Of a stretch of DNA of 64,000 nucleotides, positions 13,261 through 27,160 are shown piece by piece. A program made the position numbers and the translations under genes. The first letter of the stretch is position 1, and every line of letters begins with the position of its first letter. This DNA is from Talinum fruticosum (taxonomy: Eukaryota; Streptophyta; Magnoliopsida; Caryophyllales; Talinaceae): NCBI GenBank assembly GCA_021018815.1, contig JAITYX010000079.1, positions 992,001-1,056,000 of the forward strand, written 5' to 3'. The notes under the pieces were generated by a model. It saw only the letters and a program-made list of their open reading frames with translations, made no database searches and was not told the DNA's origin.

Positions 13261-15890
13261 TTCACCGCCTTAATTGTAAATAGTTTTGTAATAAACTTTT
13301 ATCCAACTGATGTTTTTTAAACGCCTGAATTTTATTCATTTTATCATAATTTACTGGAAAAATGAAATGTTTGAGTTTAAATTTATTATTTTTGAAAATT
13401 TTTAATCTCAAGAAAGATAGACATAAAATAATAATAAATAAATAAATAATAATAGAAAATTTTTTAATGAAAATATTTATAAGAAATCTCTAATCTCTAA
13501 TATCTAAAAATATCTCTAATTTGAAAAGGACATGAAAATAAATGTACATGTTTTCTTTTCTTGTAAAGTAGGGCCCATTTAGTGATTTTTATATATCAGA
13601 GAATCCAGGGGACGTGCTTGTGAACAAGGAAAATCCATCATGCCATTTTGACAAAAATAAATAAAATAAAATATGCATAAGTTTTAAAGATACAAACCCA
13701 TTTCTAATTTGTTTGCTATAATACTTTTGCCAAAATTACTGGCTCAGGGAAGGTTTGTTCTCTCGAACTCCAAAACAGAAACAGCAATATCCACAGGAAT
13801 AAATATTCTTTTACTCACTAGATAACACAACAAAATCCATAAAATAACAATAACCCAAAAATCCATAATTTTTAATCAACATAATCAAACAAATAGTTTG
13901 TATATAAATTTCTTCGGAGTTCATCACTTCCTCAATCCACAAAACCAAACAAACATTCAGACAACCTTTATAATGCAAAAGAATAAGATATTAATTCACA
14001 AGCAGAGCAATTACATCAAGAAAGAGTATTAGAAGTTTGAGATCCCCAAATGGATTTCTCGACATTATTCTAAATGATTCCCCATCAACTTTTCTCTGTG
14101 TATGAATATCTTAGGAAACCACTGTATTAAGAATGTAGAATTTCGAAGTTAAATTAACCACAAATTCAATTCAACTTCCAAGTAAACACAATTTCTTAGA
14201 CTAAATATTGAGACTCAATGCTCAACATTGGAATGGTTGACTTTTGAATGCAACATCAGAGTAGAATGAGAATTTGCAAAGATGCTTGCGGCGAGTTGTA
14301 CAGACAACACCTTTAAATTTGTCCTGCTTGCAAGAGAGTAAGGTTGCATATATACATATATGTATCTCTCAAACCTTATTATAGTGGGATTCATCTGAGT
14401 TGGATTGGCTGGTCGATGATATTCTAGTTCAAACCCTATGAATGATCTAAAGCACACTTATGAGGTTCTAAGTTCTACCTAAGAGGAAATCCCAGAATCC
14501 ACCGACACACTCCTGGTTCTAAGTGGCAGTGGTGCCTATAGCTTTCCTGCAGGAGTAGATATTGCAGTTCTTATAGTTTGGCACACCAAAGGTGTGCTGA
14601 CTTTGAAGTTTCTTAGGATGGATGAGTACCAATTAATTTGTATGTAGAGTTTTGAACATATCCAACTTTGGTTGCCTGTACCATCCCCAGAAATATAGTT
14701 CCCTTACGCTACACGTTGATTACTCTGGAGGTATGATGCTCACACTTTGGATTGGTGCAAGTTGTGCAAGCAACAAACAATCTAGCCTCTTTGTGTGTTT
14801 GGTCAAGTCAAGCTCTCTTTTGTGTCACAACGTGTATTCCTCTACTGGGTTTTTTTTTTTTTTTTGTGTGTTACTTTCAGGCCAAAGGCATTGATTATGT
14901 ATAGCCTCACTAAGAAATGAATTCAAGTGAACATAATTTTACAAACAGCTTTATGCATTCCAATATGCAAAAGTAGACTATTATATCAGCCCATTGATTA
15001 GCTACAGTCGGCTGACCAAGAAATGAATTCAAATGCACTGGCTAATATATGAAAAACTCAACAAGCTAGGACTAATTCTATCAATGAATGGTTAATTATT
15101 CTTTAGTTTCCTCTCTGTTCAGATAAATGAGTTGTAAAATTAAAAGTTACTTGACTAATTACTTCAATAAATTGTGATTTCGAGCTTCTAGTAACTAAAT
15201 GACTGCCCCCTAACATTACTTTGAAAAGGAGACAGAAAAAATACACAGGTCTCAACAACTCAAACTGGGAGCCAGAAGCTTTCATGACAGCCATATAATG
15301 TGAAATAATAAATAAAAAAGAAACTGACTGTTTCACTAACCTTCATGGTCCTGCATCGATAGAAGTGCATATATATCGGGGAAGATTTTCTCCAAGTCCA
15401 CCTCGAAAATATTTGCCATTTGCTACCCTGAGGAAAAAAAGAAAAAGAACAGGCACGAAAGGCTATAGACAAGTCAAAACATTCTCCGGCAAATATCTTT
15501 TAACAAAGCAAAAAGAAGTATGGGATTTCCCCTATTTTCTTCCATGCACAACTCCTTAGCTAGGTGGTCAGGAAAGTTCACGGAGGTTGCTAGAATAACT
15601 ATTTGACTGTCCCAAGGGATGAAGGTATTTTCTGCATAAACAAGTGTCTGTAATTCTGTATGTCAGCATAAAACATACATGATACATGGTGCCTAAATTG
15701 GTCAATCACTTCTCAATTTAGCTTCTCCACGGGAAAACAGGGGATATTAGTAAAAAGATTGCCTTTTTTTTTTTGGGGGGGTGTTTGGACTTACCAGATA
15801 AGAAGATATACTTGGATCTTCATTGTCATAACTAAATTGAGGGGGATCTGGAGAGCCAAATGCTGAGAATAGTGTATCTACTACACAGAA
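13261..15890. other. Sequence between units A and B, no gene assigned
   Basis: About 2.6 kb, AT-rich in its first third. Short exon-like stretches on the - strand with plausible donor sites (about 15.36-15.41 kb, MANIFEVDLEKIFPDIYALL; about 15.8 kb, FGSPDPPQFSYDNEDPS) do not match a family I recognise. Unit C lacks this block, so it looks inserted relative to C. Confidence 0.35.
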
Positions 15891-15899
15891 CATAATAAC

Positions 15900-18330
15900 A
15901 TATGGCATTCCTATAAAATCACGGCCTTCAACCTTATTTCAACGCACTGAACCTGCAACAGTGCCAATTACAAACTCTATCATCTATAACTTTTAATTGT
16001 AAGCATCCAAGCCAATTAAGCTTTAGTAAATACTTATGTAATCCACTCAAAGAGAGTCAAATTCCTGGTGTGCCCAATGTAGAGGATTATATATCAGGAT
16101 GTGGTATTAAACAGGGTCTCTACTGCCTTTTCTGGTGAAACTGAATGTTTAATGGAAGGAAATTTGGAGGCATTAGCTGCAAAAATGTTCATAGAATATG
16201 CACAGGTTTAGAAGATAAAGTATATCTCTCTGATTGAATCATTGAGACCACTAACCCACCACTCATAGCCTTTGCTTGATAAATCCTAATTAAGCATTAA
16301 GGGCTCCTTCAAATCAGTAGCTAAACGAATCTCTGTCTCATTATCAAGCTTTATCATCCACATAGAAAGGGGGGATACAAAGGTAACAAGCAAGGTGACA
16401 CAAGAAACTTGCTGAGGAGACATACATATCCCTTGTTATGTCTAAGTATAACTTATCCCCTGCTTCAGCTGCAGTTCAAGCCTGCAAGGAAAGGAAGATA
16501 AATCATAGACACAACTTCAGAATGAATTAAGCATGTGATTTTAAAATGCTTTATCAAGCGTGTGGATACACTGCATACTTCCAAGTGTATCTTATTGTGT
16601 TATCCATCGAACCATAATAAAGCCTGCCATCACCAGAAACTAAAGAAGCCCCTATACCATCATGACCCCCGAGTGATAGGTTGGGGGGAAGGGGCTGAGC
16701 CCAAGTAAGATGGTTATAGCAATGAAATTTCTTGGCATTATTAACCCTGCAACAAAGGTAGAGAGTACCAAACAAATTAGACAAAGGCAGAGAAATCACA
16801 AAAAAGCTAACATAGACAATAGCTTTTAAGAACATACAGACAGAGGCATTTTGAAGTTTTGAACATGTTGAATGACTTACACGAGCTCCAGCAAGAAGCA
16901 TTTCATCAGTTAACTACAAACGTGGCTCAAACTTGTCCACCCGGAATACTATTAGTGTAAGTTTCACATTAGTTGAATCTCCCATGCCTGAATCATGGCC
17001 AACATGTAATCCCATCAATATTCATATAAAAGCTTCAAATAGCAATTCAATCATTTGAATAATATATAATATAGTAAAAAAAAAAAAAAGAGTGCATTCA
17101 ATTGCCTTCATAGCATTTGTTACTCCACAAGGACCCATGATACCTTCATTAGCAAGACACCCAAATGGTGAGCTCATAGCAAATGTACAAATACACAGAA
17201 CCGAAAAACTATAACCAAGCTTACTTTAACCTCTAAACAATTTCGTGTATGATGTGAGTGTTGATATAACGACTGCCTCACATGTGAGTGTAAAGAACCT
17301 CCAGATCTCTTGCTTCAGTTGCTGCCCAGACCTTCATTAAAAGGCAAGATGAATGCTAAAGAGAGTGCAATATGGGATTAGATGCATTGAAGAATGACTG
17401 TTGCAAAAAGCGATAAAAAGATCCATGCACTATTTAGAACCGATCAAATTAAGGAACAGGGCACGAAATACTCATCCCAACAAACCATTCATAGCACACG
17501 TCCAAGTCCTATAATCTTTATTCTGTTATCTATTTAATCATCATCATCATAATGCCACCCATCGCCAACAACTAAAGAAGCTGATTGAAGCCACTCCACA
17601 GTCACCAACTCTCAATGACATGGCAAACTCGAGTAATTTGGCTTAACACAGAAAAAAAAATTGACAGTAGTAATCTGTTTTATACAATAAGGAAGTAAAA
17701 CCCATCACTATATCATGAAACCATCTCAATCGTAATCTGTTTAATAGAATAGTTAATTTACCAAGCTTCATCTTCATGAAAGGTCCTAGTGTTACTATAT
17801 GATGTTGGTAAAATTATTTATTTCTGTCTATCCTAGATGAATGCAATTATCATCAAACTAAATTGGTTGGCTCTAGAAACGTAGAAATCCAATGCCTAAT
17901 CCAAGCATCCATTTATTTAACTACAACTCTAGAAATCCAATGCCGATGCAGTAATGAGATTAGCAAACCTGAATCTGGTCGACTCTACGTCGATCTCAAA
18001 TAGCAAAATTGAGAGTAAGTCGATCTCAAATAGCAAACGTGAGAGACTTCGATTTGATAAGTAGGATCGACATCCTTGATTGACATAGAGAATGAAACCC
18101 TAGAAAATAAATATGATCGAAATCCTTGATTGATACAGAGGACGAAACCTTAGAAAATAGATAGGATCGAATCCTTGATTGACAGAGAATGAAACCCTAC
18201 AAATTGATTAATCTGGGTCTGGGGAAGGGGGAGACAGAGACATGGAGAGAGAGGGAATGGGAGTCGATGAAATCGACTGGAGAGAAGAGATTGAGAAATA
18301 AACGGCGGCTATGCGAGGTATATATAAGTT
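15900..18330 (-). pseudogene. GWD-like pseudogene with WD40-like exon, unit B (5' half)
   Basis: This stretch matches 21.85-23.75 kb (unit C) over most of its length. A CBM45-like piece lies at about 16.24-16.38 kb (KLDNETEIRLATDLKEP, then an in-frame stop before DLSSKGYEW). Upstream, at about 16.57-16.75 kb, is GHDGIGASLVSGDGRLYYG followed by SMDNTIR, which has the form of a WD40 repeat as in plant CCCH/WD40 (ZFWD) proteins. A decayed second copy of that exon (ASLVVGDGWHY) lies near 17.53-17.6 kb, a local duplication. Homology to unit C stops near 15.9 kb and resumes in unit A near 11.8 kb, so A and B may flank a later insertion. Confidence 0.6.
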
Positions 18331-18445
18331 TGGCCCACCGCCTACACGTCATTTTCCAGCTGTCAATTTAACTTCATGCCAGCTGTCAATTAACCGCGTG
18401 AATTTTCTACGCGTAGAACTCCCGAAACCTTTTTTTCAAAGAAAG
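18300..18445 (-). promoter_or_regulatory. Promoter of unit B with two CCAGCTGTCAATT(T)AAC repeats
   Basis: On the + strand two copies of CCAGCTGTCAATTTAAC / CCAGCTGTCAATTAAC stand about 25 bp apart, next to ACGCGTAGAAC. Read on the - strand they precede a TGGGCC site and a TATATATA box, followed by the unit B leader. The repeats recur at the Ulp1-like promoter (33.8 kb), and ACGCGTAGAAC recurs in the unit D promoter. Confidence 0.6.
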
Positions 18446-19900
18446 TAAATATGCACTCTTTAATTTTTTAGCTGATGGCAACATTTAATCAGGATTTATG
18501 ATAAAAAAACATTTAATCAGGAATTTAAATTTGAAATAATAATTTAGAACATTAAGTTTGTAACAAAACAAATCATATTTTACGAAAATGTTTTAAAATA
18601 AATAAAAAATTGTAACAAACAAAAATATATAAATTTTACTAAAAATGTTATGACCTATTTGTATGTGGTCAAAGCATAACAACGGACCCAACTCAAGTCA
18701 AATTCATATTCCTTTTCAAAAATTAAAAGATTTACAATAATTTTGCGAAATACCATGCTACTATACATGTGACAGGTCAAATTTTGATAACATGAATTTT
18801 ATTTTATTTTTGGTCCAAATAAGTTATAATGGATAATACAAGACAATAGGAGAAGAGATAATTGAATCTGAGATCTAATGTAGCTAAGAGACCAATGAGG
18901 TATATAAAGTTCATAATATAGACGAAACTCCAAGATAAAAAAAATGAATATTGAAGCTAAAATAACTAGATTTGGCCACATTTGGTACATGATTCCCACA
19001 CTCAAGATTAAGAACCAGCATCAAGGCACCAATTGCGCCAACATTGAGAAAAAGGTATAAAAAGAAAAAAACAGAATGGATGTATGAAGTATGAATGCAA
19101 CCCCAACATCGAAAGGAATTTTTTAAAACCTAGTTTAAAGAAATTGCCACCTTTTTTTTTTTTTTTTTTGAAATGGAGAAATCTAAAGCATGAAAATGTA
19201 GTACGTCATAAGCTTTCTTGTCCTTCAGAAGGGGACTCTGAAAAATCTAGAGTAATTATCAGCATCCCCAAAGGCCAGTTTATGAGACATAGTAATCGAT
19301 CTCAAGGTATAATCGTTTATATAATAGATGAACCACACACCCATATAGAAGCACACCACAATAATAAGCACTAGAAGGGATTTAGGTTAGCCCGTGAAAT
19401 GGTAAATTGAAAATCTTACTGAAGAAATAAACACAATCTTAATACAACATTCATGATATCACTTGGGAAGAACAAAAAGGCATCACATAACTACAATATC
19501 ATCGTTCATGTCAACTTTTCATCGCATTTATAGGCTTATAAAAGGGGGTTTTGTTTTTGAAGAGGGAGAGGAAGGGAGGGGGGTGTTCCAATCTTAATTC
19601 ACTGACAAATTGAAATTGTAGAACTCAAATCAACTTCCACCATTCTTCCCACAAGAAGTACCCTTATCTAATTTAAAGAAGTGCCCTTATCTATGTTCCA
19701 TCCAAATCTTTCCCTTTTCTAGGTTCCTCAAATTCCATTGGGTGAAGGATCTCAAGTTAGTCCCTTTACTGAACAGTGGAACAAGAAAATGAAGCAAAAG
19801 AAACGTTATAGGCATATCTTAAAGCAGACACTCTTTCTCAGAAAGCTAAACAGTATAGGGATTTGAAAATTTTCAATTTGCATACCTGGAGAGTAGTTCA
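18446..19900. other. Intergenic sequence between units B and C
   Basis: AT-rich, with poly(T) runs at about 19152-19170. Bases 19388-19424 are inverted relative to 45552-45588 near unit E (37 bp, about four differences). No gene is recognised; the short reading frames show no family signature. Confidence 0.4.
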
Positions 19901-19959
19901 GCAGACACTCTTTCTCATAATATGTTTGCTCAAATACGTACAAGATCATCACTTCTTTT

Positions 19960-22900
19960 TTTTTTTTTTTTTAAAAATATTGCTAGAATCACTTGCGCAG
20001 ATGCGCCCTTGGCTACTTCCTCAAGTAGTCCTGCTCGAGCAGCTTCATATTCCTCCTGCATAATAACTCAACTTCAGGGAATTAAGCACAAGTACGCTGA
20101 TCATAGCCCAACCAGAGCAAGGATCTGGTAGAATTGCATATTTATAGGAAAGCAGAGTCACTCATTGTTAAGGAAGATTCACAGATGAGTCATAGAGAAT
20201 TATCTATGTTCCCAAATATTATATGGCAAGCCTTCATTGTCGTCCCCATTTTCCAGCATCAACATATATCAATATTTCACTGGCATCTGTTAGCTATTTT
20301 CTAAGTTGCAACTTATTTACTATTACTAACTAATTTTTAGTAAGGTTGCGCAAGAGGGTGGCATCCAAGCATATCAACCAGTGTTCCACATGTAAAGACT
20401 GAGAAATTTCAAAAGCAATTCTAAGAACAGTTTATGATTGCAGACAGGAGAAATTGAATTGGTCATGCAGAAATTGAAGAGAATGACATGAAAGAAAGAT
20501 GAAAGAACGCACATATATTGATAAATAAAAAATTGACACCATACTGATGACTTTGGAGGGAGCTTACCACAAAAATCAGACATGAAAGGTCCATTGCTGC
20601 TGGGTTATATTCTCACAATCACTTTCTCATTTTTAATCCCTAGACTTTTTAAGGACTAATAAGCAGAAATATCAGTCCTTTTCCTGCAAGGGGCATAGAT
20701 TTGTTTACCCTTTCTTTCCAATCTCAGATATGCTTGAATCTTCACATTCAGAAGATTCTATGACTTCGCACTCCACAAGCAATGTCTCAAGAAATTGTCC
20801 TTGTTTTTGAACGTACCAACATGGGAATGAATCTCAAAACAACAAGTTTATAAAGCATATCATGGAACTACAAATTGAAGGAAGATCACAAAGGGAGAGG
20901 AGTCATGATCATTCACCATATATATTGCAGGGTTCATATTATGTAAGACACTCAATAGCTTCCAAATTTGAAATGCTAGATCATCAATTTCTGTTTTCAA
21001 GCAAGAACAATAGAAAAAGTTTATGTTGATCATAAAAGCACTTAATATCATCACAAGAAAGATTCCTGATGTTAGCATTTGTTCAAAGTTTGCTGAAGTT
21101 GATTACCTTATGAAATGGGGTTCTAAGTGCTGCATTCTTAAGCACTCTGGTTCCTTCAGGTACACACGAAGGAAGTGTCCATCTCCTAAAAACTTTGGGG
21201 GGAAGTTAACTATGCTGCATGGAGAATAGTTCAATGGATTTACAGTCTGCCGCTTTTAACCAATTCAGCACTGTACATAAATAACAGATAGCCAAAATGA
21301 TAAAATTTCTCTTTAGCGTGTAATCCACCCGAATGAAAAACTCATGTTACCGTCCTTATTGTTTCACTTGTATCTCCACTTTGTTGATACATCCTGCTGA
21401 CAGTGCTTTGCTGCAACCTGTTATTGTAAGAAAGAGAAATTTCAGAGCAATAATCATGATTCAATCTCCCAACGTGTCTATATTGGGCTGCCAAGACTCA
21501 GAGTGTACATACCAGGGAGGGATTGAGAGAAAAAATCGGAGTGCTCTGCAGCTTCAAGCAGTAATTAATCACAGCTCTCAAGACTCATGAGATCGTAAAA
21601 TTCTACTAACTAAAGATCGTTGTGCTTCACTCTTCAAAAGAAGCTATCCTAACCTCTCATCACCAACATCCCCCTGTATTTATTAAAAAAAAAAAAAGGG
21701 TTATGTCAATTAACCTCAGGAACAATGAAACCTGTATTGATAGTATCTGAACCATGATATGCCAATCTGCTCTGATCTAACAGCAAGTTCAACATAAAAA
21801 TCTGATTCTTTATCCTTCAATATGCAATTCTGGCTGATACAAGCACAAATGGCATTCCTATATAAAATCATAGCCTTCAATTTTTATTTCCACACACTGA
21901 ACCTGCAACAGAGATGAATATCTTAGTGCCAATTTCAAATTGTATCTTTTAGTTGTAAGCATCAAAACCGAGCTTCGGTAAATACGTTTGTAATCCACTC
22001 AAAAGACAAATTCCATCTGTGCCCGATACAGAGGATTACATGAGGATGTGCTAGAAAACAGGGTCTCCGCTGCCTTTTCTAGTGAAACCGAATCTTATGG
22101 AAGGACGTACAATCGGAGGTGGCAGGTGCAAATATGTTCATACAGTATGCACATGTTTAGGATAAAGTGAGGATATAACTGTGAATAAATCATTTGAGGC
22201 CACAAACCAAATTACTTGGTCCTTACCAACCACTCATGGCCTTCTTCTTGATAAATCCCAATGGACTGTTCTAGCAGCTCCTTGAAATATGTACCTATAC
22301 AAATCTGCTTCGTGCCTGACAAATATCTTGCCTCTCTTGGTGAACCTCGCTGCATCTGTGAAATCGGAAACCATAATCAACAAGATATATAATTAACGGA
22401 ACATAGATGTGGATACACAAGGGGATAGGAGAGGAAGAAGGATAAGAATTGTGCAGACCGATACTCACAATAGGTAGATACACACGATATTGTAATGTCA
22501 TTACTAGAGCAAAGCAGAATTGGCAGGTCCCCTGCACTACATACCAAGAATAACCTGAAAGGAAGAGACACTTATGTCAGACAATGAATTTTTCGAAATG
22601 AAAAAACACTTTTTGCTTCATCTTATTACCCTTGTCAAGGATCAATTTTGGAGCACTCACATAAAAATTGAAAAAAAGGTAACTTAAAGCAGAATGGCAG
22701 ACGAAACCAGTTGAGAAGATATACATGCTCCTCGTTATGATTGTAAATAACTTCCACATCAATCTCCGGTTTCAGTTGAGGCCCAAGCGTACGCTAGATG
22801 GAATTCAAAACAAGTTGCAATGAGAGAATGAAAACTGAAATCAGATGCATTGAAGATGACAGTGAAAACAGAGTAAGGCACGCACCTTCAAGGGTTTGAT

Positions 22901-23760
22901 CCAATTATCAAATTCAAGAAATATGAAATTAACCAAACTTCTAGTTAATTTTTAACCTCCCTCATTTGATTTAACCTCTGCCATTTATTCTCTCTCTCTC
23001 TCTCTCTGACCAGGGCAGAGAAAATGATTCTCATTAATCGCCTCTCTCTCTCTGTGTCTCTGTGAACAAGACAGACGAAAATGATTCAGATTATCAGAAT
23101 GGGTATGAGTTTGAATACAAAGAATTTTTACTTAACTTCAGAATTCTCGTTCAGTGTATGGATAAACTCTACATTTTTCGAGTCCCAATAATCTTATTGT
23201 GGCTTCCACCAAACCATAATAAAGCTAGCCCTCTCCAACAACGAAAGAATCCACAGCACCATCATGATTCATGACCCTTTTACTCGATAGATGTATAATA
23301 AGCGAATTAATTACAACAATACTCAAAGAGATCGACAACTAATATAATAAGCGAAACCAGAATAACTCAAGCAACCCTTTACTAGATATATCAAAAGCAA
23401 AACTATATCCTAACAACCGACACAATAAAAGATGGTTCCGAAACCCTAACCCTAGAACTTGAAGGCCAATTGAAGAAGGAAAGGCCGAAATAAGCCATCG
23501 ATGTCGTAATTGATCCATGAAATCGAAACCTTAAGATCATACGATAACAGCAGAAGAATTAGAATACAAATGTAATGCATAAACAAACCTGAATTCCAGC
23601 GCTGATCTCAAGCAGCGAGGTGAGAGAGAGACTTGGAATTGATGGAATAACTTGAAAATCCTTGCGCAACTCTGGAGAATGTAACCCTAGAAATCGATCG
23701 GAATGTGGAGCAGAATTGCAGATTGGGGAAATGAAACTGAGAGATGTGTACTAGAAAGAT
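19960..23760 (-). pseudogene. GWD-like pseudogene, unit C (most complete 5' half)
   Basis: Order on the - strand: leader (about 23.6-23.75 kb); decayed WD40-like exon (about 23.17-23.28 kb, HDGAVDSFVVGEG then LYYG after a frame break); a CBM45-like exon (about 22.24-22.36 kb, GKIFVRHEADLYR...TVHWDLS); WTLPSCVPEGTRVLKNAALR followed by TPFHK (about 21.11-21.19 kb); and EEYEAARAGLLEEVAKGASA (about 19.98-20.06 kb). The WTLP...ALRTPF and EEYEAAR...GAS blocks are diagnostic for the starch-binding N-terminal half of GWD. The dikinase region is absent. Frame breaks in the WD40-like part and a stop after the HWDLS block mark it as a pseudogene. Confidence 0.75.
22990..23052. repeat. (CT)n-rich microsatellites
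   Basis: Two short CT dinucleotide runs lie within unit C, one at about 22990-23007 and a second at about 23041-23052. Confidence 0.8.
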
Positions 23761-23880
23761 AAAATTTCCCGATGATTTACGCGCTATTTATAACGTTGCC
23801 CGCTTTACCCAAAAAGTGCAAGGTACAACCGCGTGTACCTTGTACTCGTGCATAGGTATATAATAATAGCTAAAGTATAA
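23760..23880 (-). promoter_or_regulatory. Promoter of unit C
   Basis: On the - strand GGTAAAGCGGG precedes GTTATAAATAGCGCG, a good TATA box, and the unit C leader. The GGTAAAGCGGG block also lies just upstream of the TATA region of the Ulp1-like gene at 33.8 kb. An inverted pair GGTACA...GTACC with an inner CGCG lies at about 23.82-23.85 kb. Confidence 0.55.
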
Positions 23881-24069
23881 ATGGGCCAAGCTGATATTTT
23901 CCAAAGCCCAATTCTAACCGATGCTTTCCCGTGATATCATGCTCCAGCAATCCTTACTGATGCTTTCCAAAACCCATTCCCCCAACTACACTCGAAGATA
24001 AATATTTCTCTAATTAATTTTCAAATCACACTTAATTGCTGCAAACCAAACCCTAATCGAGTAGCAATT

Positions 24070-26870
24070 GATGGATTCTTAAGATAATAGAATTGCTGAA
24101 GTAGAGCTATTACCGATTGAAGAATTACAATTATTAGAGGTTGAACAAAAACCCGAACCTCGCTGAATTAGAAGTTGAACAACAGCTCGAACCCGATGCA
24201 ATGGAAGAAGAAATTGAAGAAGGAGAACAACAGCCTGAACTCTGAAGGTACGTATGATTTATGCTAAATATATGAGTTATTAGAATCATGCTGAAGTTAT
24301 ATTGTCTGTGTAACTTGTGTTAATTTGTTAGTTTTCATATTATTGCACGTTACATGTTTGATAAAATTCCTTAAAAATAATATTCTTAAAAGTTAAATCA
24401 CGAGGTATAAAAAGATACACTTCGAACCATTAAAGGTACACTAATTTGCTGATAAAGATACACTTCGAACCGTTAAAGGTACACTAGATTAACAAACAAT
24501 AGAAACGACTAATAACAGCTTTTACCTATTCAAGTTGTTCTATTTTATTTCTCTTATAAGTTATTAACCTAAATTGCAGATCCTCAAAATCAAAATCTTA
24601 CTAAGAAATTATATGAAGAGAATGTTGAATTTGAATTAATGGGGAAAACGGTCAACTCGAGCAAGAAGCATATGATCCGTATAACAATTATGGTTTAATG
24701 GTGGGATTCAACATTCGTCGCCACAATAACAAACCTAGAACAGATGGCACTGGTATAACTATGAAGAGGTATTGTTGTGCGAAACAAGGAAGTAAGAGAC
24801 AAAGTGGGAAAAATGAAGTCGAAGGTGACAAAAGGGCATACGTCAAGAAAGTCACACAAGTTGGTTGCAAAGCAATGGTTCGGTTCTCAATAGACAGTAA
24901 ATGGTGCGTGGACTGTCGTGAGACATGATAAGCTGCACAATCATCCATTTTGCAATGTGAACAAACATCACTTTATGAAATCTCAACGAAAAGTTACTAG
25001 TGCTGAATTAGAGTTACTGAAACTAATGAAATCATGTAGAATAAAAGTTTCGATACCGTGAAATTATTGAAGAAGAAGGTAGGCGGTTCACCCGCCCTCG
25101 AGTTTACCATCGGAGATGCATATAATATGCTTGCTGCAGATAAAAGAAAGCACTTGGACTGGTACTGATAGTAACACTTTAATGGGAATATTGAGGAAAA
25201 GGAAAGTTGAGGATGTCAACTTTTACTTTGACTTTGAACTTGGTGAAGGATCAAGTCTCACTAGCATTTTTGGAGGGATAGCATGATGAGAGAAGATTAT
25301 GATCTCTTTGGAGATGTGATTATATTTGACACCACATACAGGACCAACAAATACGACATGATATGTGCACCGTTTGTTGGAATAAACCATCACAATAAGA
25401 ATATAATGCTTGGATGTGGGTTCATTTTGAATGAAATGATAGAGTCATTGATCCGGCTTTTTCAAACTTTCTTGGAATCAATGGGTGGAAAGCATCCTAG
25501 GACTATAATGACAGACCAAGCACCTTCCATTGCTGCTGCTATCAAAGTGGTATTTCCGCAAGCACATCACATATTATGTGTGTGGCATATTATTGAAAAT
25601 TCAAAGAATCATATAAGAATGTTGAGATGTCGGGAGAATTTCACAGACAAATTCAACCATGTACTCATGGGTTGTGATACTCGAAGAAGAGTTTAATCAT
25701 TATTGGACTAGGTAAGAGCTTCATTGTAGCTTCTTTTCCAAATTAATTAATCATTATTCAAACATTTGCCTTATCACCACTCACCGCATCCTTTTGTTTT
25801 CTTTTAATTTTCCCAGTGTTGACTACGGAATACAATTGTGCTGAAAATGATTGGCTCAAGAAACTTCATAGAAGTAGACATCATTGGTGTCCGGCTTTTG
25901 GTAAAGATTTTTTTCCGGAGGCATCTTATCTTCCCGGAGGGTAGAATCAACCAATCGCTCAATTTCTTGCAGACTTCAAGCAACTACTGATCTTTGTGAA
26001 TTTTATAATAACTTTCTTGATGTGGTAGCTGAGTGGAGAAGTAAAGAGAACGAAAAAGACTATGATTGTTGGGATGGACGGCCAGAAACCTGTTTTGCCC
26101 ATGTACATATATTGATTCACGCAACGGAAGTGTATACGGCTGAAGCGTATCATATTTTTCCAGCAAGAGTACAAAAAGGAGTATCTTGTGCACAGGCCAA
26201 AATTCAAGAGACCGCTTCATGTTTAACATATAGAGTATGAAGGGAACAAGTTGATGACTTTTTCCACATTGTTAACATCAATTGGGTCAATGAAACAGAC
26301 TTCTTGTACATGCAAAAATTTGATGAAATGGGAATTCCGTGCTTCCATATCTTGAGGATATTTAACATGTATTGTGTCAAGAAGATACCTGAGAAATATA
26401 TATTGGATAGATGGAGGAAAAACATAAAGGCTTGGGGGGTGATAATAATGCAAGATGTTTCAAGCAAATCTACCGGCACTTCGTCATCGGTTTGGCGGTT
26501 GTAAGCACTCGCGAAAATTTAGTACCCTCATAATTGCATCCGCCACAAATGAGAAAAAAAGAGCTTTTTGGGACGAATTGTTTGGAAAGGCTAAGGATGC
26601 TCTTGAAAAGGATATTGGCCCAATATACCATTATGGATCGAAGAGGAAAATGCAAACTCAAGAGGAATAGTCCAAAATCCCAATAAGACAAGGGAGAAAG
26701 GGCAAAGAAATAAAAGAAAAGTGAGCATAGCTAAAAAGATGAGCAATCAAGTGAAGGCAAGAAAGAAGAATGCTTCAAAGCAAGCCACAAATAGCATTAG
26801 CCCTCTTAACATAAGCCCAAACATTTCAAAGAATCGAGTGAAGACATGTTGTGAATGTTAAAGAACATAC
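24070..26870 (+). pseudogene. FAR1/FRS-type Mutator-like transposase, pseudogene
   Basis: A DDE transposase of the MULE superfamily related to FAR1/FHY3 proteins. In order: an acidic N-terminus with stops (24.07-24.25 kb); a FAR1 zinc-binding domain (EAYDPYNNYG...GFNIRRHN, KRYCCAKQG, VGCKAMVRF, HDKLHNHPF; 24.67-25.0 kb); a NFYFDFELGEG-like block (about 25.22 kb); the MULE core at 25283-25696 with FDTTYRTNKYDM (first Asp), IMTDQAPSIAAAI (second Asp) and CVWHI; then NDWLKKLHRSRHHWCPAFGK (about 25.85 kb). A SWIM zinc finger follows at about 26.29-26.35 kb (SCTC in one frame, KFDEMGIPCFHIL in another), then IPEKYILDRWRKNIKAWG. At least five frame changes or stops separate these blocks, so no transposase is made. 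It runs tail to tail with the Ulp1-like gene. Confidence 0.85.
24411..24486 (+). repeat. 43-bp tandem duplication containing the GGTACACT motif
   Basis: Two copies of a unit spanning AAAGATACACTTCGAACC and TTAAAGGTACACTA, 43 bp apart, inside the first intron of the transposase pseudogene. Confidence 0.8.
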
Positions 26871-27034
26871 AAGGAATTCATTGATGATTGCAAATTGATC
26901 ATTGAAGATGTCGATATTGAAAAACTTTTTGAGCACATTTATATTATTAAAACATATATGGTACATTTATTGGTTATTATTAAAAACTTACACGGTAATA
27001 GATTGTGATCATTGAAGAAATTTTTATAGAACTT

Positions 27035-27117
27035 TAGTGTACTTTTTCTCTATCGCAGTGAACCTTTTCTCTACTGCAGTGAACCTTTTCTCTATTGCAG
27101 AGTGTACTTTTTTCCTA
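27035..27117 (+). repeat. 21-bp tandem repeat, four degenerate copies
   Basis: The unit is GCAGTGAACCTTTTCTCTACT with variants. Its reverse complement resembles the GGTACACTGAA repeats at 30.25 and 31.6 kb. A further set lies at about 27522-27590. Confidence 0.8.
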
Positions 27118-27160
27118 GGGTTGTTGAGAGAAAAATTTAAATTACCGCCGAAACAGTAGT

